Below, one piece after another: positions 25,301 to 32,400 of a DNA stretch of 64,000 bases; the stretch's first letter is position 1; every line of letters starts with the position of its first letter. Below the pieces are notes generated by a model. It had not been told where the DNA came from. It saw nothing but the letters and a program-made list of their open reading frames with translations, and ran no database searches. Source of the stretch: Norana najaformis (taxonomy: Eukaryota; Annelida; Clitellata; Crassiclitellata; Hormogastridae); NCBI GenBank assembly GCA_964023275.1, contig OZ029927.1, positions 5,565,715 to 5,629,714 of the forward strand, written 5' to 3'. A program made the position numbers and the translations under genes.

Positions 25301-28300
25301 AATCATTACCTGAAATCATCGTCTGTTAAACAAAGAAGCAAATACTCCGATAATATAAATGTTTACGATATAAGAATTTTGCATTACCCTGTAAAATTAG
25401 AATAAGGTACAAGGTGGGCCTAATATGGAACGTACAGCGTACTCTTCTGCTTGGCGTTTCAAGGCATGCTGGCTAATCACGTACGTCATACTGATGCGCA
25501 AAGCGATGGAAGCCACAACATGAGATATATAGAATTTTAATTAGTTTTACTTTTGGCATTCATATTCACACTCGTTTGTGTGGTGTGATCTTAGCAGGGC
25601 TGCGAGTTCGTTGTGTTCTAAATTAAGAACAAGTAGACGTTTCAACTTTTAAATCTGACATCTTTGTCAGAGACCCTGTGGTCTCGATAGGGCTCATAAA
25701 TCAGCTGAATTTCGCCATACAGCTGCAACGAACCCTAACCAACATACTACAGTAGACAAAGCACATTCTTGCAAAGGTGAAGAGAGTTACGGCACTCACT
25801 TCACAACCATGATAAAAACCTAGGATTCTGCGCAGCATCCTCGACAGATGCTAGCGGCACTCCCGCCTACCACTTTACCGTGCTCAGTTTAGAAGTCAAT
25901 GTCAGAGGGTCCGTTAACTCTGAAACCATGCCAAATCCATCTACTTCTGTAATTTGGTCTCTGAAAAATCTATTTCTCATACCTCATTATAGCGCACTCT
26001 AAATTAGATATTGTACCGTGATAGATGTAATTCCTTACCAAGCTCCTACCCGGTCCTCCGTCTCCTAAAAAATTTCTTAATTCCTTTTCCTACAAAATTT
26101 CGGAAATCAGAGTAGCTCTTTAAAAAATTGTTTCTTCAAACACTTTTTCTTCCAAAATTTCCTTCCACCTGTCTTCAGCTTCTTCAAACCAGCAACTCCT
26201 TCTGAAGCTCACAATATCATTCTGTTGTCACCAAACAAGCAATATGCTCTAGATCCGATTCCAACCGCTCTTCTCGCTTAATGTTTTGATGTGTTAGGTC
26301 CTGTAATTCTTTCTGTTGTCAACATTTCTCTTGCTGAAGGTTGCTATGCCCATGTTTTGTTCTACCCACTCCTTAAGATGCCAAGCCTTTCTCTGGGTGA
26401 TTACCGTCACATTTCTACTCTATACTTCATATGCAAGGTCTTTGACAAGGTTATAGATGACGGGCATAGCTGTCATTTGTCCTTTCACTCCTTGTGCCTT
26501 TCTTTCCAGTCAGCCAATTGTAAAATTTTACCATTCGACTGACACCGCACTGCTTGCTGTCCACGATCATACAATCCGTTATATGGGTAAAGGAAAGGTC
26601 ACTGCTCTGGTCCTTCTTGATCTGTCACCTGTCTTTGATACTGTCGATCGTATCATACTTCTTCACCGTTTTGAACACTGGTCTTGCGTTTCAGGATGCT
26701 GTTCTCAGCTGGTTTACTTCTTATTTGCGTCCTCGCACTAGATCTGTCCACATCAACGAATTGATCTCGACTTCGGCTGCTTTGGACTGTGATTATTTTA
26801 CACAAATTAGACAGTTCCCACGACTTAGTCTTTCTTGTACCGACAAAATGTGGAGTTTACGATTACCCATTCTTTACATATGGCCAAATGTAGCTTCCCC
26901 AGAAAAGTTCCTAAACTTTAAGTAAGTAAGTAAGTAAGTGAGACATTTGTTAACACACCATGGCTGAGCGAGGAATCGTAGGCGTGGATGAGTCACAGCG
27001 GTCAGACAACAAAAGCAAGACTGTACAAATAGGTCTTAAGCCGCTTTATGAATATGCCTAACGAGATGTTATTATGAGTAATGTGGAGAGGAAGAGTGTT
27101 CCAGATGACTGGTGCAGAATTGCTGAATTCGCTTCTGGAGAATTCAGACCGATAGTCACTGATGTCGAGACGAGATAAACGGCTTTGTGTAGCCGAACGC
27201 AGAGATCTGGATGGCTGATAGCGCTGTAAGGACGATGACAGATAAGCAGGCTGATTCTTACGTGTAAGGAGAGCTATCTTGTAAGTGATCCTGGAACTGA
27301 CAGGCAGCCAGTGTAGCTTTGCCAGTGTAGGAGTGATATGATCAAACCTGCAGGTTCCTGTCACTAGTCGGGCTGGCAAGTTCTGGAGGCGTTGCATTTT
27401 GGCAATGTTGGACATTGTAGTGCTGTACAATAGGGAATTACAGTAGTCTAGTTTTGCCCTGACTACACTATAAGCGATTGTTTTCATAAGTTCTGGTGGC
27501 AAACATGATCGAATATGACGCATGGCTTTGATATGAAAATACGAAGCCTTGCAGACAGCGGTGACATGCTGGTTGAATGTTAGTTTAGTCGAGTTTCACT
27601 CTGAGATTTTTAAATGTTCCTGATAGTGAGATGTCCGCGCCTGCAATGTTGACTGTTTTTAGATCCGCGATCGATTTTATTGATGAGTACAATGACTTCA
27701 GGCTTCTTCGGATTTAGGCAGAGTCCTTTAGTTAGAAACCAACAGAGTACTGCTTCAGGACATGGTGTTAGGTTGCTGGTATCAGAGTCAATGTGATCAA
27801 GCCCCATGTATAGTTGGGTGTTATCAGCATACTGGTGGTGATTGAAGCCGTGTGTGCAAATGACGCCAGCGACCGGAGCCACATACAACGTGAAAAGAAT
27901 CGGTCCAAGAACCGACTCTTGTGGGACACCGTATTCGCAGGTAGTCGGCTGCGACCTTGATGAACCAATGCTGACATGTTGTGGCCGGTCAGACAGGTAG
28001 CTGTATACGGATCCAATATAGCGTAACACCACTGATGCCGAATATCTTCTGCAGCCTAGTGATGAGTGTTGTTTTGTCGATCGTGTCAAAGGCAGCGGAG
28101 AGGTCGAGGCCGATAAGTAGGGTGGGCTGTTGTCATCCGGAAGCGGTGTAGACATCATCAAGGATCTTCAGTAAGGCCGTTTCAGTCGAGTGATGCCCAC
28201 GGTAAGCTGATTGGTGACTGTTAAAGTTACCGGAGCTACTGACATGCAGCAACAGACGAGCCAGAAAGACACGTTCCAAAATTTTTGACAGGGTACGTAG

Positions 28301-31300
28301 ATTTGAGATCGGCCTATAGTTAAAAGGATCATCAGGATCAAGGCCTTCCTTTTTCAGCAAAGGTGTAACAGAGGCAGGTCTGTAGCAGACTGGAAACCGT
28401 CCGCAACTGAAAGACAAATTGCAGAGACGAACGATGATTGGAGTGAACACGTCCGCACATGACTTTAGCAAAGACGATGGGAAAGCATCCATCGGAGATG
28501 ATTTTCCCGGCAAGGAAGACAATAGCTTGAAGATTTCTGCGCCATCCACAGGTCTGAGGTGGTCAAGATGTGTGCCGACATAGTCCCTATCTCATGCAAG
28601 AGGGTCTATGGGTTGTCCGGACAACTGTTTGGCATTCGACGCCTTTACTGACTTGATCTTATTTAAAAAGAAGTCTGAGAACGTGTAACAGTGTTTGTGA
28701 CATTCTTCATTCGGTAACGCCGCAGACGACACTGTGGAGTGCAGTAGATCCTTTATCGCTGACCATTGTGGGTGAGATCCGTTAGGCCTTTTCGAAATGA
28801 TGCCACTGTAGTACTGTCGGCCTCTGTAGGCCCCTGTTAGCTAGGTTGTTAGTTCGCGCAGACCCAATTCTTTTATTACTTGTCCAATGTCACCATTTCT
28901 GTCTCCACTGAATTCCCCGTCGTTTCACCTTTAGCTTATTACTAGCAGAGGTCCACAACTAAATCAAAACCTATAACCTTTTAATGATGCTGAACTCACG
29001 ATTCGACCGATGAACCGGACTGCCTAGTTCCTAGATCGTACAGTGTAAGACAGCAAGATCCAGCGCATCTCACTGCACTTCGTAGCGGCAGCGGCTTCTT
29101 GTTAGGCCGAACTCGGTCTCGGCTTTTACCCAAGACTCACAGTCATAGAGTCTAACACGAACATTGACTCATCACCCGCCAATACACAGTGTTATTGATG
29201 AAAATAGCCTACATGGTCGAAGCCAGACGGTCGCTATAAAAACCTGTGCATTTACATTACTTGACGTGGACACAACGTAACGTGACGTAACTGAGCGCAG
29301 CTAGAACAATGACGCGCTTTTAATTTGTGAGGGCCGAATGAAGCATTTGTCATTTATATCGTAAAGTGGCCAAAATGGACAAAAACTGTTAGATTAACCG
29401 CGTTTACTCCGAATACCTTAAGTGTTTTGGTCACTTTGTGTTCAAGTCCGTGTTGATAGGGTTAGACTTCGAATCTTTCGCGAACTTTGTGCCTTCTGGA
29501 ACATGTGCTGTGACCAACATTATAGCTGGCCGCTATGAGCCAGAAGTTCATGCACAGATCAATTCTAACATGAAGATACATGTTGCTTGCCATCCCATGT
29601 CATGGATTCGGTTCTGTAAACCTGGTCGGCATCAAATGTCCATGTCGACTGGTACTCCATGTCCATGTCGGTCGGCGGCGCTTTATAGAGTGCTCTGCCG
29701 GACAGTACAAACCTGAGATAATCTCTGGATGCATTGCCCTTAACTTTTTACTCTGGAATGATCGGTTGGTGAGCTTAGCCGTGTGTTGCGAGCGCTTCAT
29801 TAGGCTTTTCGGTACAGTCTGAACAAGGGATCTGAACAAGAAAATCAGCTATTAATCATGGATGCCATTTCGTTAGTCCGTCAATACATGTCTGCGACAG
29901 TAGACCTTCTTCAGCTATGCCAGCATCATCCGTATATCGAGGGCTAATCTTGGATTTGGTTGAGAAAGGGCGAAGAGATGGTTGCCCATCGAGCAAATAA
30001 TCCAGTTAAAATATCTCTTAGAGTTCACAACGTACTATATTTAAATCAGCTTACCTATCTCTGCTTCATGCTCAACCGTCATGCAAACAAATATTGCATT
30101 CGGTCAATGGACATATGACTCTTGTCCCTATTACCAGAATAGTCTTGGATTCTCTATGATTCTCGGTTGCTGATCCACGGCTTTGAAATCCGCTGCCAAG
30201 TTCGATTCGTTCTGTCAGTTCTTTTTTGCCATTCAGGTCTAAACTTAAGACTCGTCTGTTTCAACTTGCTTACCCACCGTAGCCTAACTTCTGGTTTCTC
30301 TCAGCTATCGGAATTCGATCCTGGCTTCTGTAATGGATTATGATTTCCATTATAATTTCACTTGAAGCGACAATCGAGTAATACCTTGGGCATTATAGTC
30401 ACTGCTTTAGAGAAATCATTAGATGAGATTATAAAAGAGTCTGTGGATCGGCACCGATCGTCAGCAGCGGAAAGGCTAAACTATTTACCTACTAGTCAGC
30501 GGGCGACGAATTTCTATCCTACGTATATCCGGCACTTCGATGGATATTCTGGCGCTGCGTCATCTTTCATCTACTGCTGAGGAACTGCTGCACGGTGAGA
30601 TAACACTTAGCCATTCACGGCGGATCACATCGCCCATCGTCGTTCCTCATCCTCGATGCTACGTGCTTCAGGAACTCTGAACATGCTGCCATCTTTCAGT
30701 GCTAGTTGGGAATCTGTTGGTAGGGCTGTGCATGTGTGCGCAAGCCTGTCACTCGTGACTTCTAATTATCTGAGCAATGTTTCCGAACGGATGAATATTT
30801 TGGTCTTAACTACATTTAACATCGTTGAGGTTAGCGCAGAGACCGCCTTTGATTAGTTTCTCTTAAAGCGACGCTACATAAATTTCTGGTAACAATTACA
30901 GACAAATTTGTCGTTCTTCTAGACAAAACATCAGATAAGCGCTGTTAGATGTTTTGAAAGTACTATAAAAAAACGTTTGATACTAGCTTTTTACTATAAA
31001 AGTGTATCCAAATATGTACTTGTATGCATATGTACACAGACTATGTCGAACTCTCTAAAACATGTTAAGATTTTATAATATTTTATTAACGGCGTTCAGT
31101 TATCGTTCGTGACGATGAAGTTGAATCTGCGACAATAAAATCAACATACATTTGGAAGTGTGAAATAAGCTATTCACTGTAGCGTATAGTGTACGTTAAA
31201 AGGAAAAGCCTACGTGCAATTGTCTTTAAGAGGAGACTTCTCATGGCTTTGAGAAATTGATAGAATCCGTGCTAGGCCTCTTTAACAAGTTTAAGTAGCT

Positions 31301-31392
31301 TTATTACCTTTCATTCCATAATATGAAAACCTTTCACAGAATTCATTTGCCAAAATCAGAAAGACATGTTTCGGGTAGTTGGTAAAATATCC
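7538..31392 (-). CDS. SLC15A: Proton-coupled oligopeptide transporter, SLC15A1/A2 (PEPT) type, split gene (partial)
   Basis: Ten exons on the minus strand join in frame across matching intron phases. Together they encode about the first half of a POT-family major facilitator that imports di- and tripeptides with protons across the plasma membrane. Recognised blocks in order are the proton-coupling motif EFCERFSYYGM, AIYHSFVVLCYFTPLFGAM, GWLGKFKTILYISL, GTGGIKPNVSAFGGDQF, FFSLFYMSINVGSL (second PTR2 signature), CYSLAFGIPAILM, KWYTKIPPGESI, PLPVFWALFDQQ and GSRWTLQAT. GSRWTLQAT and FWALFDQQ point to the A1/A2 branch and not to A3/A4. Not found are the first exon, a short exon between 23,385 and 20,769 (required by a phase mismatch), the exon between 14,397 and 10,020 that normally carries the HWLD region, and everything after 7,538. 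Introns hold LINEs, a SINE and a piggyBac remnant. Confidence 0.93.
8657..8701 (-). CDS. SLC15A: SLC15A 45-bp exon, GSRWTLQAT
   Basis: A 45-bp exon, phase 0 at both ends, encoding GSRWTLQATQLNGDV. The donor is gtaagt. The acceptor (gaaaaag) has a weak pyrimidine tract, so the left splice site is less sure than the coding match. It follows FDQQ directly, as in PEPT1/2. Confidence 0.9.
9161..9199 (+). repeat. 39-bp repeated motif, second copy
   Basis: Second copy of the unit at 5,727-5,765, with one mismatch and the same strand. It lies inside the SLC15A gene, in the intron between the exons at 9,931 and 8,657. Confidence 0.8.
9480..9885 (+). repeat. Dispersed repeat with (AACT)n tail
   Basis: The segment around 9,750-9,800 (cctactgatgaact then gttcttc) and the terminal run of ACTA units at 9,860-9,883 resemble 17,880-18,095, which has the same core and a shorter tail. 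Shorter matches are at 19,480-19,540 and 22,440-22,480. This is probably the 3' end of a LINE or SINE. No coding region is recognisable. Confidence 0.55.
9931..10020 (-). CDS. SLC15A: SLC15A exon with FWALFDQQ
   Basis: A 90-bp exon, phase 0 at both ends, with acceptor tttgttacag and donor gtaaga. It encodes DQFISDVKDVLRVAWLFM then PLPVFWALFDQQ. This matches the helix 7 block of PEPT1/2 residue for residue in length (30 codons). Confidence 0.96.
10160..10990 (-). mobile_element. Family A LINE, copy A2 (3' part)
   Basis: Minus-strand copy of the (GATTAC)n-tailed LINE. The tail is at 10,160-10,175 and the sequence upstream runs closely parallel to 45,815-46,830. The remains encode the C-terminal region with VLKSLHW-type residues and, near 10,930-10,990, the VRNLGVIFDQN-like segment. 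Stops are frequent. Confidence 0.8.
11036..11150 (-). mobile_element. 3' end of the TAA-associated LINE
   Basis: A TTA-rich array (11,036-11,082) is followed by a short stretch that matches the reverse complement of the R-family 3' UTR (compare 11,972-12,020). Only the extreme 3' end is present. Confidence 0.6.
11240..11345 (+). mobile_element. 3' coding end of the TAA-associated LINE
   Basis: The frame reads LYQRLSIAIQGFNAIAFHST and ends at a stop near 11,345, matching the C-terminus of copy R1 (LFQRLSITLQRFNAVAFYGT). Confidence 0.75.
11470..11945 (+). mobile_element. 3' part of the TAA-associated LINE (copy R4)
   Basis: It includes the end of the endonuclease-like domain (CAASYVAHAANSAGSEAEQV) and the C-terminal block PIAFETLDPVNAIGVDFI, followed by 3' UTR and a TAA junction at about 11,945. 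It is truncated at the 5' side and carries frame changes. Confidence 0.8.
11967..12089 (-). mobile_element. 3' end of the TAA-associated LINE, opposite strand (copy R5)
   Basis: Reverse complement of the R-family 3' end (FRGTFEKPDIGED then stop). It faces copy R4 tail-to-tail across a short TAA/TTA array, and a TTA array at 12,090-12,143 lies on its other side. Confidence 0.8.
12090..12143. repeat. (TTA)n microsatellite
   Basis: An almost pure TTA array of about 54 bp at the truncated edge of LINE copy R5. The 12,150-12,700 interval that follows holds only short unrecognised open frames. Confidence 0.9.
12700..13830 (-). mobile_element. CR1/L2-like LINE, reverse transcriptase to C-terminus (decayed)
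   Basis: Read 5' to 3' on the minus strand it shows SKTLERVVMNRMQTHLSTNA (about 13,440-13,380), then LDYCNSTIVDI (about 13,230), MTPVLKSLHWLPVQQR (about 13,120-13,075) and VIPWTRTGLGKQASSVVGHR (about 12,945). This order is typical of CR1/L2-clade LINEs. Several frame changes are present. It lies in the intron between the SLC15A exons at 14,397 and 10,020. Confidence 0.75.
14397..14479 (-). CDS. SLC15A: SLC15A exon, end of the N-terminal half
   Basis: An 83-bp exon with acceptor gattttcag and donor gtgaga. It encodes (I)VFVIGSKWYTKIPPGESI then LQNMFGCIG, which aligns with the VFVLGSxxYKKxxPxGN and KCIG segments of mammalian PEPT1. It ends in phase 0. The next exon of the family (the loop with HWLD) should lie between here and 10,020 but was not recognised. 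Confidence 0.92.
14480..15221. other. SLC15A intron (GC-AG), nothing recognised
   Basis: The intron between two identified exons. It starts with the GC donor next to 15,222 and ends at the acceptor next to 14,479. I see no repeat family or RNA gene in it. Confidence 0.7.
15222..15299 (-). CDS. SLC15A: SLC15A exon with a GC donor site
   Basis: A 78-bp exon with acceptor ctggttgcag. It completes GGT and encodes YVYCFDDNCYSLAFGIPAIL then MIFAQ. The donor is gcaagt, so the following intron is of the minor GC-AG class. No GT donor that keeps the frame is visible close by. The last base pairs with the next exon to give Ile. Confidence 0.92.
15789..16070 (+). other. Unrecognised open frame in an SLC15A intron
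   Basis: 94 codons on the strand opposite the host gene, beginning with ATG (MTNICVSVNEKTLKKSD). There is no recognisable domain and no splice or repeat support. It may be chance. A short scrap near 15,555-15,580 matches the 3' end of the LINE at 26,921-27,010. Confidence 0.2.
16381..16403. repeat. (CA)n dinucleotide repeat
   Basis: Eleven or so CA units in an SLC15A intron. A short (TA)n run lies at 16,874-16,891. Confidence 0.9.
16660..16860 (-). mobile_element. LINE reverse transcriptase fragment
   Basis: The minus strand encodes RSTIDHIISLNGITQTRREF, then LPLWIANVDLRPAFDSA, the segment leading to motif A of a non-LTR reverse transcriptase. The pattern STIDHI...REF..PL..A.VDL..AFDS is typical of such enzymes. 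Only about 65 codons survive. Confidence 0.75.
17665..17738. repeat. Short tandem repeat (about 25-bp unit)
   Basis: Two to three imperfect units of the type gtgagagccatatagtagag. They lie in the SLC15A intron between the exons at 18,849 and 15,299. Confidence 0.75.
17800..18095 (+). repeat. Dispersed repeat with (AACT)n tail, second copy
   Basis: It shares the core cctacggatgaattggccgt and a terminal ACTA-type run (18,080-18,093) with 9,480-9,885. Confidence 0.5.
18273..18320. repeat. CATA/GTAC tetranucleotide repeat
   Basis: Four-base units drifting from CATA to CGTA/GTAC. Ordinary microsatellite. Confidence 0.85.
18849..18939 (-). CDS. SLC15A: SLC15A exon with the second PTR2 signature
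   Basis: A 91-bp exon with acceptor ttgttacag and donor gtaagc. It encodes SRQKTSFFSLFYMSINVGSL and then LSTIITPLIR, matching the FYxxINxGSL signature. It leaves one base of a Gly codon for the next exon. Confidence 0.96.
19269..19343. repeat. (GA)n dinucleotide repeat
   Basis: About 37 perfect GA units. The Arg-Glu open frames read through it are artefacts. Confidence 0.95.
19659..20593 (-). mobile_element. piggyBac-type DNA transposon, internally deleted
   Basis: A 935-bp segment bounded by TTAA at both ends (19,659-19,662 and 20,590-20,593). It has related terminal inverted sequences: ccctttcatgggcac on the left and, reading inward from the right, ccaattcccgggcac. The minus strand carries piggyBac transposase remains: VRPLLNKLGS-like residues (KFRPLLNKLG) and the first catalytic block DESMIPFKGRSTLKQYMPL followed by KRGYKVWC. 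The transposase normally has about 500-600 residues. Here only part of the DDE domain is left, with stops and a large deletion after KVWC. Its TTAA duplication and ends fit the superfamily's known insertion habit. It sits in an SLC15A intron on the same strand as the gene. Confidence 0.85.
20006..20242 (-). pseudogene. piggyBac transposase fragment (first catalytic Asp block)
   Basis: The best preserved piece of the transposase (DDE_Tnp_1_7-type) has SADESMIPFKGRSTLKQYMP and then LKPVKRGYKVWC. The Asp of DESM is the first acidic catalytic residue. The other two catalytic Asp residues lie in the deleted part, so it cannot be active. Confidence 0.85.
20670..20769 (-). CDS. SLC15A: SLC15A exon with the GTGGIKP motif
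   Basis: A 100-bp exon with acceptor tttcatcag and donor gtgagc. It encodes WAPFIGLVLVAFG followed by GTGGIKPNVSAFGGDQFSPE, the most conserved block of the POT family. It ends in phase 0 after CAG. Confidence 0.96.
21030..21760. other. Unrecognised sequence with overlapping open frames
   Basis: A plus-strand frame of 128 codons (21,167-21,553, non-ATG start) and a Cys-containing minus frame (21,105-21,311) overlap. Neither matches a family I know. This interval should also hold part of the search space for the missing short SLC15A exon, but I found no candidate with the right phases. Confidence 0.25.
21790..22060 (+). mobile_element. CR1/L2-like LINE family B fragment
   Basis: The frame reads KKLQARAVTNP and then LPRTRTVLNTRASSVSGRSF, parallel to 33,540-33,900 and 29,960-30,230. 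This is the C-terminal region after the reverse transcriptase. A further scrap of the same family's 3' part is at 22,640-22,770. Confidence 0.7.
22880..23070 (+). mobile_element. Family A LINE, copy A3 (3' end only)
   Basis: The 3' UTR matches 58,850-59,020 closely (the segment ttcccgcgacttagctttt and the end cgattacg at 23,050). Confidence 0.8.
23385..23475 (-). CDS. SLC15A: SLC15A exon, helix 3-4 region
   Basis: Acceptor tttttcag. The first base completes the Lys codon of GKFK, then TILYISLIYSAGLIVMTITA follows. The 3' boundary is less certain: gtaaat gives 23,385 and gttgtg gives 23,394. Both leave phase 0, while the next exon found needs phase 2, so one short exon between them is missing from my annotation. 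Confidence 0.88.
23990..24140 (-). mobile_element. tRNA-derived SINE, copy 1
   Basis: On the minus strand an A box TAGCTATAGTCGATTGG (24,135-24,119) is followed about 32 bp later by a B box GGTTCGAACC (24,087-24,078), as in an internal RNA polymerase III promoter. The body then contains tgtgtacgg and accttaa, shared with the copy near 35.2 kb. Confidence 0.75.
24620..24900 (+). repeat. Dispersed repeat ending in a LINE-like 3' tail
   Basis: The last 90 bp (ending ttgaagcggcgctatata near 24,880) match 30,815-30,895 and, more weakly, 57,255-57,315. All end in an octamer-like gcgctata followed by an acaatta or gattacg run. This is probably a LINE 3' end or a SINE that borrowed it. Confidence 0.6.
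25145..25286 (-). CDS. SLC15A: SLC15A exon, helices 2-3 region
   Basis: A 142-bp exon with acceptor cttttcag and donor gtaagtg. It completes the split Ala codon from the previous exon (G|CA) and ends two bases into a Lys codon (AA|A). It reads FLVLYLTDALGFDDNTATAI, then a YHSFVVLCYFTPLFG block and GAMIADGWLGKF, the first PTR2 signature region. Confidence 0.95.
26040..26920 (+). mobile_element. CR1/L2-like LINE family B, reverse transcriptase region
   Basis: Readable segments are LDPIPTALLA and PVILSVVNISLAEG (26,250-26,340), LLKMPSLSLGDYRHIS (26,370-26,420), LLDLSPVFDTVDRIILLHR (motif A, 26,610-26,670) and WFTSYLRPRTRSVHINEL (26,710-26,765). Frame changes separate them. Confidence 0.8.
26921..28860 (-). 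mobile_element. CR1/L2-like LINE family C with (ACTT)n tail
   Basis: The largest CR1/L2-type piece. In order on the minus strand it shows the linker before the polymerase (FSDFFLNKIKSVKASNAKQL), MDAFPSSLLKSCADVFTPII, ASVTPLLKKEGLDPDDPFNY, HQSAYRGHHSTETALLKILD, QESVLGPILFTLYVAPVAGV, YADNTQLYMG, and a C-terminal region at 27,002-27,523 with LDYCNSLLY, ITPTLAKLHWLPVSSR and APVIWNTLP. The catalytic motif reads YADN where YADD is expected. There are several frame changes. The 3' end terminates in ACTT units at 26,921-26,938. Confidence 0.88.
28861..29860. other. SLC15A intron, low-copy sequence with one repeat tail
   Basis: Mostly unremarkable. A tail-like piece at 29,205-29,250 (gtcgctataaaaa) is the reverse complement of the SINE end at 35,106-35,125. 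A CAT/CCATGT-rich stretch at 29,620-29,690 ends in ggcggcgctttatagag, another repeat-tail resemblance. Confidence 0.5.
29860..30390 (+). mobile_element. CR1/L2-like LINE family B, 3' part
   Basis: Parallel to 33,610-34,035. It has tgcccatcgagca near 29,972, a region for the conserved C-terminal coding segment, and a 3' UTR with cacttgaagcgac at 30,358-30,370. It lies in the SLC15A intron between the exons at 31,308 and 25,286. Confidence 0.75.
30800..30897 (+). repeat. LINE-like 3' tail repeat
   Basis: The partner of 24,800-24,900. The core ttctcttaaagcgacgctac is followed by an AACAATTAC end. Confidence 0.6.
31308..31392 (-). CDS. SLC15A: SLC15A exon with the ExxER motif
   Basis: An 85-bp exon with acceptor tttgcag and donor gtaata. 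It encodes 28 residues (GYFTNYPKHVF... then EFCERFSYYGMK) and one base of the next codon. EFCER is the ExxER proton-coupling motif of helix 1. It starts in phase 0, so an upstream exon with the start codon is expected at higher coordinates. I could not find it. Confidence 0.93.
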
Positions 31393-32400
31393 CTGCAAAC
31401 AAAATTAAACAATTAGAACATTACAAAACTAGTCTATGGAAAGCATCTTTTATAGGAGATAACGCCAGTTTTTCTCTTAATTTTTACTTTCTTGCCACAT
31501 ATTTACTGTTTTCATTGGCGTCGATTCCTGTAAGACCGAAAAGATATGTCCCATTCAGTGTTTAGGTTTAAGGAACAAACGTGGTTTTGTACCTCTTCCA
31601 CATTTGCCTTGCATGCATAAGTAAGGGCTTCCCTTATTTAAATACTTAAACTTACTTTTACGTTTAAATACCTATACTAGCAATAATACCTTATTACTAT
31701 GCAAGTGTGTCATAAAATATAGAAGAATAAATAACTAAACTAGTTTCCTAATCTGAAAGAAAGGTGAAAAGAAGGATGCGTACTCTCAGTGGTGTGTATG
31801 GAAACATGCCATTGACTTTTGCTCTTAATTTACCTTAATTGTTAGTCTTATGTTACACGACGCTATTTATTATCGTGTTTATCAACATCATTTTGTGACG
31901 GCAGCCATTTGGCGGCGATAAGGGAGAGAAATTGATACCCACTCTCATCGATCGTTTATAAAATTCAGTGCTTTTTCATTTTTAGCCTTAGTTCTGTTAA
32001 TTTGTCTTCCCATTGTAACATTGGATTTCCTTTGCTTCCCTTTTTTATATTATTCACGTGCTTGACCCCATATTCTTCTTTTGGATCATGTCACTGGGCA
32101 TTCTTTCGATGTCATCAAACAGTTTGAGTCTTTCATGAGCGACTTCGTATACGGCAGAGTTGTTCTCATATCCAAGGACTTTCTTATTTCTTTGTCATTT
32201 CAAATTGCTTGCTGTCTTTGAATTCCAGCTAGTTGCTGTTGCAACGTCTCGTCTAATTCTTCAGCTTTTTGATTGCTCAAAATTACTTAAAATGCAATAC
32301 ACTACCTAGCGCTTCATCACTCTTCTCTTGCAGAAAGTATTTACGCGCTACATTCTGACATAAAAGTCAAATTTTCCAACTTTCCTTCCCCCGTTGGTTT
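31393..32400. other. Region upstream of the first identified SLC15A exon
   Basis: A/T-rich low-copy sequence. The first coding exon and the promoter are expected here or beyond, but no ATG-bearing exon with a phase-0 donor could be singled out. Confidence 0.5.
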
